In this document: positions 25,431 through 33,558 of the stretch, piece by piece
Position numbering within the stretch: position 1 is the stretch's first letter
Layout: every line of letters begins with the position of its first letter
Source of the DNA: Streptomyces cucumeris
GTDB lineage: Bacteria; Actinomycetota; Actinomycetes; Streptomycetales; Streptomycetaceae
Length of the DNA stretch: 64,000 nucleotides
Direction of reading: 5' to 3'
Assembly (NCBI RefSeq): GCF_024295805.1
Contig: NZ_JANCLX010000027.1
Coordinates: 34,573-98,572, forward strand
Notes under the pieces: model-generated
Databases searched by the model: none
Told to the model about the DNA's origin: nothing
Seen by the model: the letters and a program-made list of their open reading frames with translations, nothing else
Translations under genes and position numbers: made by a program

Positions 25431-26807
25431 CTACCCTCGCCCGGCGCGGGGCGCCACCCCCAGCCCCTTCAGCCGTTCGAAGTCGGCCGCGTCGATCTGT
25501 TCCAGAACCTTCAACTGGCGTTCCAGTGACTTGAGCTGGCGGCCGCTGTCCTCGTGGCGCCTGAGGGCGTCCGCGGTCGTGACGTGGAAGCGGGCGAGCG
25601 CGACCTTGAGGCTGCGGCTCTCCAGGATCATCCGGTAGATGGTCTCCTCCGCCAGGGCGTCCCGGACGGACCGGACCGGGCGGGTGAAGAACAGGGTGAC
25701 GATCTGCCCCGCTCCCAGGGTTCCGATGATCGCGGGGGTCTGCCAGGTGACCCGGCCCGGCCACACGACCTGGACCACCGACAGCGCGAGCGCGATCAGC
25801 AGCAGAGCCGCGCCCAGGCCCAGCAGGAACGTACTGGCGAACCGGACCGTGCGCTGCGCCCGCCGGAGCCGTTCCGAGGTCTGGATGCGGTAGTCGCGCA
25901 GCCGGGCGTCCTCGTAGGAGAGGATGCCCTCCTTGTCCTGGATATAGGAGGCGTAGCCGGTGAACTCGGCCTCCCCGCCCCTGGTCAGGCGGCGGTCGTC
26001 ATCGGGCCGGGAGCCGAGGAAACGGGCGAGCTCCGCCAGCCCGGTCATCACCTCGGCGCGCAGCACCCGTTCGCAGAAGTCCAGCGCCGACAGGTGCCGC
26101 TCCAGCGTGCGGCTCGCGGTGAGGGCGTCGGAGACGACGAGCTGGCGGACGTTGTAGCGCGAGCGGATACCGGTCAGCAGTAATTGGATCTTGATGTCGG
26201 TGAGCACACCGAGCACCACGACATGAGTCGTCTCCTCCCGGCCGTCCGCCAGCAGGCCGTCCAGCAGCGTCGCCAGGCGTGACGGCTGACGGGGCTCGGG
26301 GCGTCCGCCGGAGCTGTGCTGGAAGTCGAACAGCGTGTTGGACGTCAGGTGGTGGACGCGCAGCCTGCCGCCCCAGCCGTCCTCGCGAGGCGGCGGATCC
26401 AGCAACTCCGCGAGGCCGTCGACGTACTCGGCGCCCCAGGTGTTCGCCTCGCAGTGTGCGCCGTACTGCCTGCGTTCGAGATCGTACGCCTCACCCGGTA
26501 CGTGCCAGTCGCGGATGTTGATCAGATGGAGCACTCCGTCCCCGTGGCCGCGGGTCCGGGAGCCGACCGTGGCCTGGAGGAAGCGGGCGAGCGGGGAGTG
26601 GTGGATCTGCCCGGCGGACAGGACCCTGCGGTGTCCCTCCGTCCGGAAGCCGGTCCCGTTCTCGCTGTCCAGCAGCAGCTTGGACGCGGCGCTCTCCGGC
26701 AGACACAACTGGCAGTCCAGGTTCAGGAAGAGGTCGTTCTGCAGACACTGCGTGATCAATATGTACTGCGGTGCGCTCTCGCCCGGGCGTTGTGCGCGCG
26801 GTTCCAT
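25431..26807 (-). CDS. Degenerate isochorismatase-like protein with a two-TM C-terminal module
   Basis: A 458-aa protein. Residues about 14-265 resemble the isochorismatase/nicotinamidase (cysteine hydrolase) fold: YILITQCLQNDLF, VLHLINIRDWH, and VVVLGVLTDIKIQLLLTGIRSR. By alignment to family patterns the usual catalytic Asp falls at C21, the Cys at K206, and the Lys is missing, so the site looks inactive or reshaped. After a charged linker come two membrane segments (about 333-355 and 363-383) and a long basic helical tail. The codon for L209 is TTA (26181-26183), so translation should need the bldA tRNA. A GAGGGGGG site precedes the ATG at 26805-26807. A signalling or conflict role is possible but unproven. 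Confidence 0.6.
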   Translation of the reverse strand: MEPRAQRPGESAPQYILITQCLQNDLFLNLDCQLCLPESAASKLLLDSENGTGFRTEGHRRVLSAGQIHHSPLARFLQATVGSRTRGHGDGVLHLINIRDWHVPGEAYDLERRQYGAHCEANTWGAEYVDGLAELLDPPPREDGWGGRLRVHHLTSNTLFDFQHSSGGRPEPRQPSRLATLLDGLLADGREETTHVVVLGVLTDIKIQLLLTGIRSRYNVRQLVVSDALTASRTLERHLSALDFCERVLRAEVMTGLAELARFLGSRPDDDRRLTRGGEAEFTGYASYIQDKEGILSYEDARLRDYRIQTSERLRRAQRTVRFASTFLLGLGAALLLIALALSVVQVVWPGRVTWQTPAIIGTLGAGQIVTLFFTRPVRSVRDALAEETIYRMILESRSLKVALARFHVTTADALRRHEDSGRQLKSLERQLKVLEQIDAADFERLKGLGVAPRAGRG

Positions 26808-27076
26808 GGTCCCCCCTCGGCCGTCACACGCGCATCGGCATCCGGGGGTGCGACGGTCGTCCCCCTCGACGCGTGCTCCAGCGTCCATCATGCGACTGTT
26901 GATGAGGAGGCGGAAGCATCTGACCGCTTCTGACACCAAACGACCGGATGAGTCAACGCCACCCGCCCCGGCCTCCTTGACCCCCGTCGTCAGGCGTTGG
27001 CCCTGACCGCGTCCGGCCCGGAGGCCCGGTGAGACCATCTCCACCACGATCTACGGGTACGAGGGGTTGGACTCAT

Positions 27077-27727
27077 ATGGCACGCCGGTCCGGGGCAAAG
27101 GCCAGAGACGCTCGGCGGGCACGGGAGGCGAAGCGGGCCGAGGACGCGCGGCTCACCGCGAAGCGGGCGGCGCCCGGCGGCGAGGGCACCAAGCACCGGG
27201 GGAGACTGCGCGGCAACCTGTGGCCGGTGGTGGGCGTACTGGCCTTGCTGACGGCCATCGGCGGATCGGTGCTGCTGGCTTCCTCGCAACTGTTGGAGGA
27301 CATATGGCGTGACCTCGCCCCGCGGTGGCCCGGCGGCGGATACGGCTTCGCTGCCTCGGCCGGGTTCGTGCTCTTCCCCGCCGTGGCCGGAGTCGTCGTG
27401 GGGCTGGGCACTCTATCCGAGGACGTCAGGGGATGGCGGCGGAGCCGGAGGCCGCACCACATCGCCAGGGCGGCTGGTCACGGTGTGCTCGCGGCTGCGA
27501 GCGGCCTGCTGGGCGCCCTCGGCCTCGTGGTGGTGACGACGACGCTCAACGGGAAGGGAGGCGCCCGCTCGGACGGCCTCTCCGTCTTCCTGCGACGCGA
27601 GTACCCCTTCATCGGGTACGTGGCGCTGGGCGGCATCGTGGCCCTGCTCGCGGTCGCCGCGGTGACGGTCAAGCTCCGGGAACTGCTGCGGCGCCGGGCG
27701 AGCGGGTCCGGTACCGCGCGTCCGTAG
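27077..27727 (+). CDS. Membrane protein of unknown function, four TM segments
   Basis: A 216-aa protein. The first 45 residues are very basic and helical (RSGAKARDARRAREAKRAEDAR). Four hydrophobic segments follow near residues 50-70, 90-115, 140-160 and 178-200. The basic N-terminus should face the cytoplasm. No family recognised. I chose the ATG at 27077 with GAGGGG about ten bases before it. It is divergent from the two-TM isochorismatase-like gene; whether they work together is unknown. Confidence 0.55.
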   Translation: MARRSGAKARDARRAREAKRAEDARLTAKRAAPGGEGTKHRGRLRGNLWPVVGVLALLTAIGGSVLLASSQLLEDIWRDLAPRWPGGGYGFAASAGFVLFPAVAGVVVGLGTLSEDVRGWRRSRRPHHIARAAGHGVLAAASGLLGALGLVVVTTTLNGKGGARSDGLSVFLRREYPFIGYVALGGIVALLAVAAVTVKLRELLRRRASGSGTARP

Positions 27728-27744
27728 CCGGTTCCGCAGCCATA

Positions 27745-27926
27745 CGAAGAAGCCTCGCCCTGCGGCCGGTTCGCCACCTGACGCGGGTGCCCTCGACGCC
27801 GAGGCCGGTGTGGTGATCCGGCGGCTGCCGGACTGGGCCGGACTCCAGTTCCGCGAGCCTGACCCGTGAGGGGCCCGCCTCCTGCGCTGGGTCGACTCCC
27901 TCCAGGCTTCGGACGGAAACCACTGA
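27745..27926 (+). pseudogene. Possible gene remnant with an in-frame stop
   Basis: In this 365-base gap (27728-28092) one plus-strand frame has strong third-position GC and reads VVIRRLPDWAGLQF, a TGA at 27867, then GARLLRWVDSLQASDG to a TGA at 27924. No start codon with a ribosome site is evident. It looks like a decayed coding end; family unknown. Confidence 0.25.
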
Positions 27927-28092
27927 CCCGGCACACCGCAGCGGTGGGCCCCACACCAGGGGGATGGGCCATGGTGGGGTTAGTTCCGGTCATCCCCCGA
28001 GCTGAGGGACGAGCCGGCGTGAACCACGGAGACTCCCGTGTCAGCCTCCTGGGTGACAAAGGTCAGAACGGGGCGTGGCGAGGAGGGGCTCC

Positions 28093-29046
28093 ATGCTGGG
28101 AGCGACGGTGTTCCGGACCGGTGACGTGGACCCGGTCGACAGATTCGACTGCTGGCGGGACCTGATGTCGAAAACCCTGTGCCCCATGGATATGGACAGC
28201 GAACACGTGGCAGCGTTCCAGGCGGAGACGAAGCTGCTGGAACTGGGGGCCGTCAGCGTGTGGCCGACCGTCGTCGAACCGATGAGCTGGCGCAGAACGC
28301 CCCGTCTGATACGTCACTCCGACCCGGAGTACTACCACCTCACCTTCCCGATCACGGGGTCGGTCGGTATCACCCAGGCGGGCCGGGAAGCCGTCCACGG
28401 GCCTCGTGAGATGTACGTGGTGGATACCTCGCAGCCGTTCCACTGCGTCACCAGCGCCCTGCACGCGGTGGGTCTGGAGGTTCCCAAGAGGCTGGTGCCC
28501 CTGCGCAAGGCAAAGGCCGACCTGCTGCTGACCCGGCGGCTGCCGGCGGACGAGGGCTACGGAAGCCTGCTGGCCCAACTGCTGGAGCAGTTGGCGATGA
28601 ACAAGGGACCGTACGGCCCCGCCGACGCGCCCCGGCTGGGGGCGATCATCGTCGACCTACTGTCCTCGCTGTTGGCTCATGTCCTCGACCGGGACGCGTC
28701 CCTGTCCCAGGAGACCCGTCAGTGCACCCTGATGCTGCGCATCCGAGCCTTCATCGAGGCGAACCTGGCCGACCCCGGGCTGACGCCCCGTACTGTCGCG
28801 GAGGCGCATCACATCTCCCTGAGCTATCTGCACCGCCTGTTCGAGCAGGAGGAGGAGACGCTCGCCGCCGGAATCCGCCGCCGGCGCCTGGAACGCGCAC
28901 GGCGTGACCTCGCCGACCCGGCTCAGAATGACACCCCCATCTACGCCCTCGCCATGCGCTGGGGCTTCCCTTGCGGTGGTGAGTTCAGCAGGGCCTTCCG
29001 CAGAACATACGGAGTCTCGCCGCGCGAGTTCCGTCAGCGGTGCTGA
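28093..29046 (+). CDS. AraC-family transcriptional regulator
   Basis: A 317-aa regulator. The N-terminal 180 residues resemble the AraC-binding-like ligand domain found with streptomycete regulators (TGDVDPVDRFDCWRDLMSKTL at the start; SDPEYYHLTFPITGSVGI). Two helix-turn-helix units fill 215-315, the first LTPRTVAEAHHISLSYLHRLF and the second ALRWGFPCGGEFSRAFRRTYG-like, ending SPREFRQRC. The ATG at 28093 has GAGGAGGGG upstream. It is convergent with the TetR gene; target unknown. Confidence 0.87.
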   Translation: MLGATVFRTGDVDPVDRFDCWRDLMSKTLCPMDMDSEHVAAFQAETKLLELGAVSVWPTVVEPMSWRRTPRLIRHSDPEYYHLTFPITGSVGITQAGREAVHGPREMYVVDTSQPFHCVTSALHAVGLEVPKRLVPLRKAKADLLLTRRLPADEGYGSLLAQLLEQLAMNKGPYGPADAPRLGAIIVDLLSSLLAHVLDRDASLSQETRQCTLMLRIRAFIEANLADPGLTPRTVAEAHHISLSYLHRLFEQEEETLAAGIRRRRLERARRDLADPAQNDTPIYALAMRWGFPCGGEFSRAFRRTYGVSPREFRQRC

Positions 29047-29070
29047 CCCCGGCGCCGTGGCGCGGCGGCT

Positions 29071-29676
29071 TCATCGATGGAGGGCGATCAACCGCGCCAG
29101 ATGCTTGCCCGCGATGTTCAGCGGCTCCTTGCTGCGCGACACCTGGGCGGCCAGTTCGGCGCCTTCCATGGTGCTGATCACGGTGTGGGCCAGATCGTGC
29201 GCGTCGCGTTCGCTCATACCGCTGGCACGGAGCTTGTCGTGGACGAGTCCCCGCCAGCGGGCGAACGCCTCCGCGGCGGCCGCCTGAATGTCCGGAGCAC
29301 GGCCCGCCGTGCCGAGTGAGGTCGTGGTGATCGGGCAGCCGTCGATCCAGTCGGAGGCGCACAGGCCGTCGGCGAGGGTGCGGCACAGAGCGGTGATGGC
29401 CTGGGCCGGATCGTCCTCGTGGTCGAGAGCGGCGCGCAGCACATCGAAGAACTCCTGGTCGCCGTGGTGGATCGCGGCGACTGCCAACTCCTGTTTCCCT
29501 CCGGGGAAGAAGTGGTACACGGAGCCGAGCGTGGCCTGGGCCTCCTGGGCGATCTGTTTGATCCCTGTGCCGTCGTAGCCCTGCCGCTGCATCAGCGATG
29601 AGGCCGCCCGGACGATACGGGTGCGGGTGTCAGGTGTCGCCGCCGACTTCGTCTTCGTGCTCACGCGGATCAGCAT
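29071..29676 (-). CDS. TetR/AcrR-family transcriptional repressor
   Basis: A 201-aa repressor. The N-terminal helix-turn-helix is DTRTRIVRAASSLMQRQGYDGTGIKQIAQEAQATLGSVYHFFPGGKQEL, close to the YxF-type TetR group whose C-terminal domain follows (ALCRTLADGLCASDWIDGCPITTTSL). Start choice is uncertain between the ATG at 29674-29676 and the GTG at 29662-29664. It is divergent from an imine-reductase-like oxidoreductase across 87 bases with repeated TAGAxCG-type sites, so it very likely represses that gene and itself. Confidence 0.88.
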   Translation of the reverse strand: MLIRVSTKTKSAATPDTRTRIVRAASSLMQRQGYDGTGIKQIAQEAQATLGSVYHFFPGGKQELAVAAIHHGDQEFFDVLRAALDHEDDPAQAITALCRTLADGLCASDWIDGCPITTTSLGTAGRAPDIQAAAAEAFARWRGLVHDKLRASGMSERDAHDLAHTVISTMEGAELAAQVSRSKEPLNIAGKHLARLIALHR

Positions 29677-29679
29677 AGC

Positions 29680-29743
29680 GAATAGAACGTTCATTACAGA
29701 GCTGTGCTACGTTGCTCTTGCTCTGGATAGAGCGTTCGTTCTA
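29680..29743. promoter_or_regulatory. Putative TetR operators between divergent genes
   Basis: Two related sites sit between the TetR and reductase genes: TAGAACGTTC (with a perfect GAACGTTC palindrome) near 29682 and TAGAGCGTTCGTTCTA near 29728. Both centre on CGTTC. They are the likely binding sites of the TetR repressor. Confidence 0.55.
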
Positions 29744-29763
29744 GTTGATGCGGAGGGATCCTC

Positions 29764-30669
29764 ATGGGTGTGGGGGGACAGTCGGTGACGGTCATCGGTC
29801 TGGGGCCGATGGGACAGGCGATGGTGCGGGCATTGCTTGCGCGCGGATACGAGGTGACCGTGTGGAACCGGACCGCGCGCAGGGCGGACGGTCTCGTGGC
29901 GGAAGGTGCGGTGCTCGCACCCTCGGTCGAAGAGGCCCTGGCCGCCAATGGACTGGTGATCCTGAGCCTGACGGACTACGACGCGATGTACGCCGTTCTC
30001 GAACCGGCGACCGCCGCGCTGGCGGGGAAGGTCGTCGCCAACCTCAGTTCCGATACACCGCGGCGGGCACGCGAGGCCGCGCAGTGGGCGGCCGGACACG
30101 GGGCCGGGTATCTCACCGCCGGGGTGGCGGTGTCGCCGTCCCTCGTGGGAACGCCGGAGGGGTACGCGTACTACAGCGGACCCAAGGACCTTCTCGAGGC
30201 GCACCGGAGCACACTGGAGGTGATCAGCAGGGTGGAGTACCGGGGCGAGGACCCCGGGCTCGCGGCCCTGTACTACCAGATCCAGATGGATCTGTTCTGG
30301 ACCAGCATGACCGCCTGGTTGCACTCGGTGGCGGTGGCCGAGGCGAACGGCATCAGCGTCGAGGAGATCCTTCCGTTTTCGGAGGACGTCGCGGCTTCGC
30401 TGCCGCACTTCTTCCGCTTCTACGCACCACGGCTCGCCGCCGGGGACCACACGGGCGATGTGGATCGGCTCGCCATGGGGGTGGCCAGTATGGAACACGT
30501 GGTGGACACGGTGCGGGCCGCGGAGGTGGACGTCGCTCTGCCCGAGGCGGTGCTCGACGTCTTCCGGCGCGGTGCGGCGGCGGGGCACGCGGATGACAGC
30601 TTCACCGTGCTGCGGGAAGTCTTCACGGCGGGTGGTACTCCGGGGGAGCCGCACGCGAACGTGGGGTGA
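29764..30669 (+). CDS. Imine-reductase-like NADPH oxidoreductase
   Basis: A 301-aa protein with an N-terminal Rossmann domain and a C-terminal helical domain, the layout of imine reductases and beta-hydroxyacid dehydrogenases. The cofactor region GLGPMGQAMVRALLARG...VTVWNRTARR matches the published imine-reductase cofactor pattern (GLGxMG...WNR[TS]xx[KR]). The later YRGEDPGLAALYYQIQM is close to the family active-site pattern. Such enzymes reduce cyclic imines to amines with NADPH; the natural substrate is unknown. The ATG at 29764 follows a GGAGG at about six bases. A divergent TetR repressor controls it, probably in response to a small molecule. Confidence 0.75.
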   Translation: MGVGGQSVTVIGLGPMGQAMVRALLARGYEVTVWNRTARRADGLVAEGAVLAPSVEEALAANGLVILSLTDYDAMYAVLEPATAALAGKVVANLSSDTPRRAREAAQWAAGHGAGYLTAGVAVSPSLVGTPEGYAYYSGPKDLLEAHRSTLEVISRVEYRGEDPGLAALYYQIQMDLFWTSMTAWLHSVAVAEANGISVEEILPFSEDVAASLPHFFRFYAPRLAAGDHTGDVDRLAMGVASMEHVVDTVRAAEVDVALPEAVLDVFRRGAAAGHADDSFTVLREVFTAGGTPGEPHANVG

Positions 30670-30927
30670 TGCCGCCCGTGCCCGGAGCGGGACGCTGCCA
30701 CGTGCGTTGCAGATGACGCACGGATACGACGCAGGTTTACCCCAGGATCAATGCGTCGTTGGATGTGGTGATTTCGGGCTGCCGCATAGTCTCCTTGTCG
30801 ACCGCACGGAGTGTTCCTGGAAGGCGCACTCACCGTCATCGCACCACCGGGGGACGCGGGCGCTTCCGCGAGCCAAGGGGGAATGGCGGCGCGGTCGGTC
30901 AGGGAGAACCGCGGAAGAAGGGCGAGC

Positions 30928-31275
30928 ATGAGCACTTTGCGCAAGCGCACCAAGGTCGGCGTCGCCGCGACCGTGCTGGGGGTCGGCGCACTGTTCGGAA
31001 TCGCCGGGCCGGCCTCGGCCGCGTCGGCGAGCACCACCCGCGTGAACGCCGACGCCGGCCAGGCCAGTGCGTCGGGGACGGCGCCGGACTGTGTGCATCG
31101 ATCCGTGAACGGGCGGACGCACGAAGCCGTCGCGAGCAACAACTGCCATGGGACCATGCGACTGAAGATCGTCGTGAAGCACGGTTATGACAGTCGCTGT
31201 ACGTCCGTCGCGCGGGGAAGGTACCTCTACCACTCGTGGTCGTTCGGCTCCTATGACCGCACGGTGACCTGCTGA
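30928..31275 (+). CDS. Small secreted protein resembling tendamistat-type amylase inhibitors
   Basis: A 115-aa preprotein with a clear signal peptide (VGVAATVLGVGALFGIAGPASA, cut near residue 32). The mature part has four Cys (C55, C73, C91, C115), spaced like the two disulphides of the alpha-amylase inhibitor tendamistat, and the stretch CHGTMRLKIVVKHGYDSRC resembles the inhibitor's second strand pair. The inhibitory Trp-Arg-Tyr loop is absent, so amylase inhibition is doubtful. The ATG at 30928 has GAAGAAGGG upstream. It stands alone between the reductase and the histidine kinase. Other small two-disulphide beta proteins remain possible. Confidence 0.55.
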   Translation: MSTLRKRTKVGVAATVLGVGALFGIAGPASAASASTTRVNADAGQASASGTAPDCVHRSVNGRTHEAVASNNCHGTMRLKIVVKHGYDSRCTSVARGRYLYHSWSFGSYDRTVTC

Positions 31276-31628
31276 CCGACGGGGGAGCCCGCGTTCAGCG
31301 TCCGCGCTCCTCGCGGCAGCGGTGCGCTCACGGGGGGAGTCGAGGGTTCCGCCGGGCTCACCCGGTCCGGGGCCCGCCGGTGTGAAGCCTCGGGGGACAC
31401 CGGCTCCGTGCCGGGCGGGGCGGGATGTGCAAGCGCGGGTGCGGAGGGCCGGTCTCCTCGAGGCCGGCCCTTCCGTCTGCCGTGGCTCAGCGCGTATGGC
31501 CCACGGCGGGGGCCATCCCTGCGACCACCGCCATGCCCGCCGCGGGCGGGCGTTCACCACGTCCACAACTCCTGTGATGGACAACCATGTTGGCCTCTGT
31601 GCATATCCCCTGGGACTAGGCTGCGGCG
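31276..31628 (+). other. Intergenic region with a hairpin and promoter, no gene
   Basis: No convincing gene. It holds a hairpin at 31445-31471 and, at the end, TAGGCT (31617-31622) six bases before the kinase ATG, consistent with a leaderless start. Confidence 0.45.
31445..31471 (+). terminator. Hairpin, possible terminator
   Basis: An 8-bp AGGGCCGG/CCGGCCCT stem (31445-31452 with 31464-31471) with an 11-base loop, 170 bases past the small secreted gene. Confidence 0.4.
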
Positions 31629-32780
31629 ATGCGGATCCACACCCTCGTCGCCGACGTGCTCATCGCGTTGGCGCAGACCGGCGTCGCCGTGCTGCTCGGG
31701 CAGGAGTCCGCGGCCCAGGGCTGGCCCGCGCTCGATGCGACGGGGTACCTGATGGTCGCCTTGGTCAACGCTCCGGTGGTTCTCCGCGGCAGGGCACCCG
31801 TCGCCGTCTGCCTCATGGTCCTGGTGATGTGGGCCGTGTATGTGACGGCCGGATACTGGCCCGTGGTCAACTCCTTCGCCCCGATGCTGGCCGTGTACAC
31901 GGTCGCGGCCACGCGGTCGGTACGCACCGCGGTGGGCTGTGCCGCCTTGATGAGCGCCGTCTGGATCTACGCCGGCGCCATCAGCGAAGACGCCGTCATG
32001 GTGTCGGTCCTCGGCCAGGCCGTCGGCTTCTCCGCCGTCCTCGTCCGCTTCGGGTACACCGCCCGTCGTTCCACGGAGCTGGCCGACCGGTTGCGTGAGG
32101 AACAGCAGGAACGAGCGCGCCGCGAGGTGGCGGATGAGCGCGGACGGATCGCACGGGAACTCCATGATGTGGTCGCGCACCATATGTCGGTGATATCCGT
32201 CCAGGTGGGGCTGGCCCGCTTCGTCTGCGACACGGATCCGGCGACCGCCCGCAACGCACTCGCCACCATCGAGGAGAGCAGCAGGAACGGCCTCGAGGAA
32301 CTGCGGAGAGTCCTGCGGGTGCTGCGCGTCGACGGTGATGGGGGACCCGCCGCGCCCATGCCGGGAATCTCCCGACTGGACGAGATGGCCGACCGTGTCC
32401 GGGCGGGAGGAGTGCCGGTGGACCTCCGTGTGCACGGCAGGCCACGTCCCCTTCCGCCCGGGGTCGAGCTGTGTGCGTACCGATGTGTCCAGGAGGCCCT
32501 GACCAACGTACTGAAGCATGCGCCCGGAGCGAGGACACAGGTGCAACTGCACTACGAGTCAGACCAGTTGACGGTCTCCATCACCAACGGCGGCCAGGGC
32601 GTGAATCCGGACAAGATGCGGACCGGCAGCGGCCACGGCTTGATCGGCATGCGGGAGCGGGCCAAGCTGTACGGGGGCACGGTCACCGTCGGCCCACGGA
32701 GCGAGGGGGGATTCACCGTCCGGCTCATCCTGCCGGTCTCCGTACGGACCTCGCCGAAGAGAGACGGCACAACGGAATGA
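31629..32780 (+). CDS. NarL-type sensor histidine kinase
   Basis: A 383-aa membrane kinase. The N-terminal 140 residues carry about five membrane segments; there is no large outside domain. The dimerisation/phosphoacceptor region is ERGRIARELHDVVAHHMSVIS, with H179 as the phosphorylated His (HisKA_3). The ATPase domain ends with a G2-type GSGHGLIGMRERAKLYGG. It should phosphorylate the response regulator encoded eight bases downstream. The start ATG is six bases from TAGGCT, a likely leaderless transcript. The signal is unknown; such short-loop sensors often respond to membrane or cell-wall stress. Confidence 0.92.
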   Translation: MRIHTLVADVLIALAQTGVAVLLGQESAAQGWPALDATGYLMVALVNAPVVLRGRAPVAVCLMVLVMWAVYVTAGYWPVVNSFAPMLAVYTVAATRSVRTAVGCAALMSAVWIYAGAISEDAVMVSVLGQAVGFSAVLVRFGYTARRSTELADRLREEQQERARREVADERGRIARELHDVVAHHMSVISVQVGLARFVCDTDPATARNALATIEESSRNGLEELRRVLRVLRVDGDGGPAAPMPGISRLDEMADRVRAGGVPVDLRVHGRPRPLPPGVELCAYRCVQEALTNVLKHAPGARTQVQLHYESDQLTVSITNGGQGVNPDKMRTGSGHGLIGMRERAKLYGGTVTVGPRSEGGFTVRLILPVSVRTSPKRDGTTE

Positions 32781-32787
32781 CCGCCGT

Positions 32788-33504
32788 ATGACCAAGGTGC
32801 TTGTCGTCGACGATCAGTTCCTCATCCGGGCCGGGCTGGTGGGGCTGCTCCGCGCGGCCCCGGGGGTGGTGGTCGTGGGAGAGGCCGCTGACGGCGGGGA
32901 AGCCGTGGCCCTGGCGGCCCGCACCCGCCCCGATGTCGTGCTGATGGACATCCGGATGCCCGGCATGGGCGGTATCACGGCCACCGAGAGGATCCTCGCC
33001 CAGTCGGAGGACCCCCCTCCGCGGATCCTCGTCCTGACCACGTTCGACCTCGATGAGTACGTGTACGGGGCGCTGCGGGCCGGTGCTTCGGGCTTTTTGC
33101 TCAAGGACTCCGGCCCCGAGCGGATACTCGCTGCGGTCGCGGCCGTCGCAGGCGGCGACACGCTCTTCGCGCCCTCCGTCACCAAGCGACTGGTCGAAGC
33201 GTACGCCCAGCACAGCGGTCGGTCATCCGCCGAAGCGCCACCGGACCTGGACGTGCTGACCGGCCGCGAGACGGAGGTGCTGCGGCTGGCCGCCCGTGGT
33301 CTGAGCAATCTGGAGATCGCCGGTCAGCTCTTCATCAGTGAGGCGACGGTCAAGACTCATCTGAACCGGGCGATGACCAAACTCGCGTTGTCGAGCAGGG
33401 CACAAGCCGTGGTGCTGCCTATGAGACGGGGCTGGTGCGGCCGGGCGAAGGAGCCTGCTGAACGCGGGCGGACATGCGTAGGTCCCGCTGACCCCTCACG
33501 CTGA
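32788..33504 (+). CDS. NarL/FixJ-type response regulator, C-terminus apparently frameshifted
   Basis: As read, 238 aa. The receiver domain has the phosphorylated D54 (VVLMDIRMPG), with the early acidic pair VVDDQ and K106-type FLLKD. The C-terminal LuxR helix-turn-helix is LTGRETEVLRLAARGLSNLEIAGQLFISEATVKTHLNRAMTKLAL. After SSRAQAVVL the tail diverges from the family. One added base near 33416-33418 would restore YETGLVRPG and a TGA at 33459-33461, the usual ending. So either a one-base deletion or a sequencing error is present. Only the last residues change; the DNA-binding core is intact. It pairs with the kinase just upstream. Confidence 0.88.
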   Translation: MTKVLVVDDQFLIRAGLVGLLRAAPGVVVVGEAADGGEAVALAARTRPDVVLMDIRMPGMGGITATERILAQSEDPPPRILVLTTFDLDEYVYGALRAGASGFLLKDSGPERILAAVAAVAGGDTLFAPSVTKRLVEAYAQHSGRSSAEAPPDLDVLTGRETEVLRLAARGLSNLEIAGQLFISEATVKTHLNRAMTKLALSSRAQAVVLPMRRGWCGRAKEPAERGRTCVGPADPSR

Positions 33505-33558
33505 AGGGGTGCTTGCGCGACGATGGTGTCTCTGGACAGATTGGTTACGCTGCCCGGT

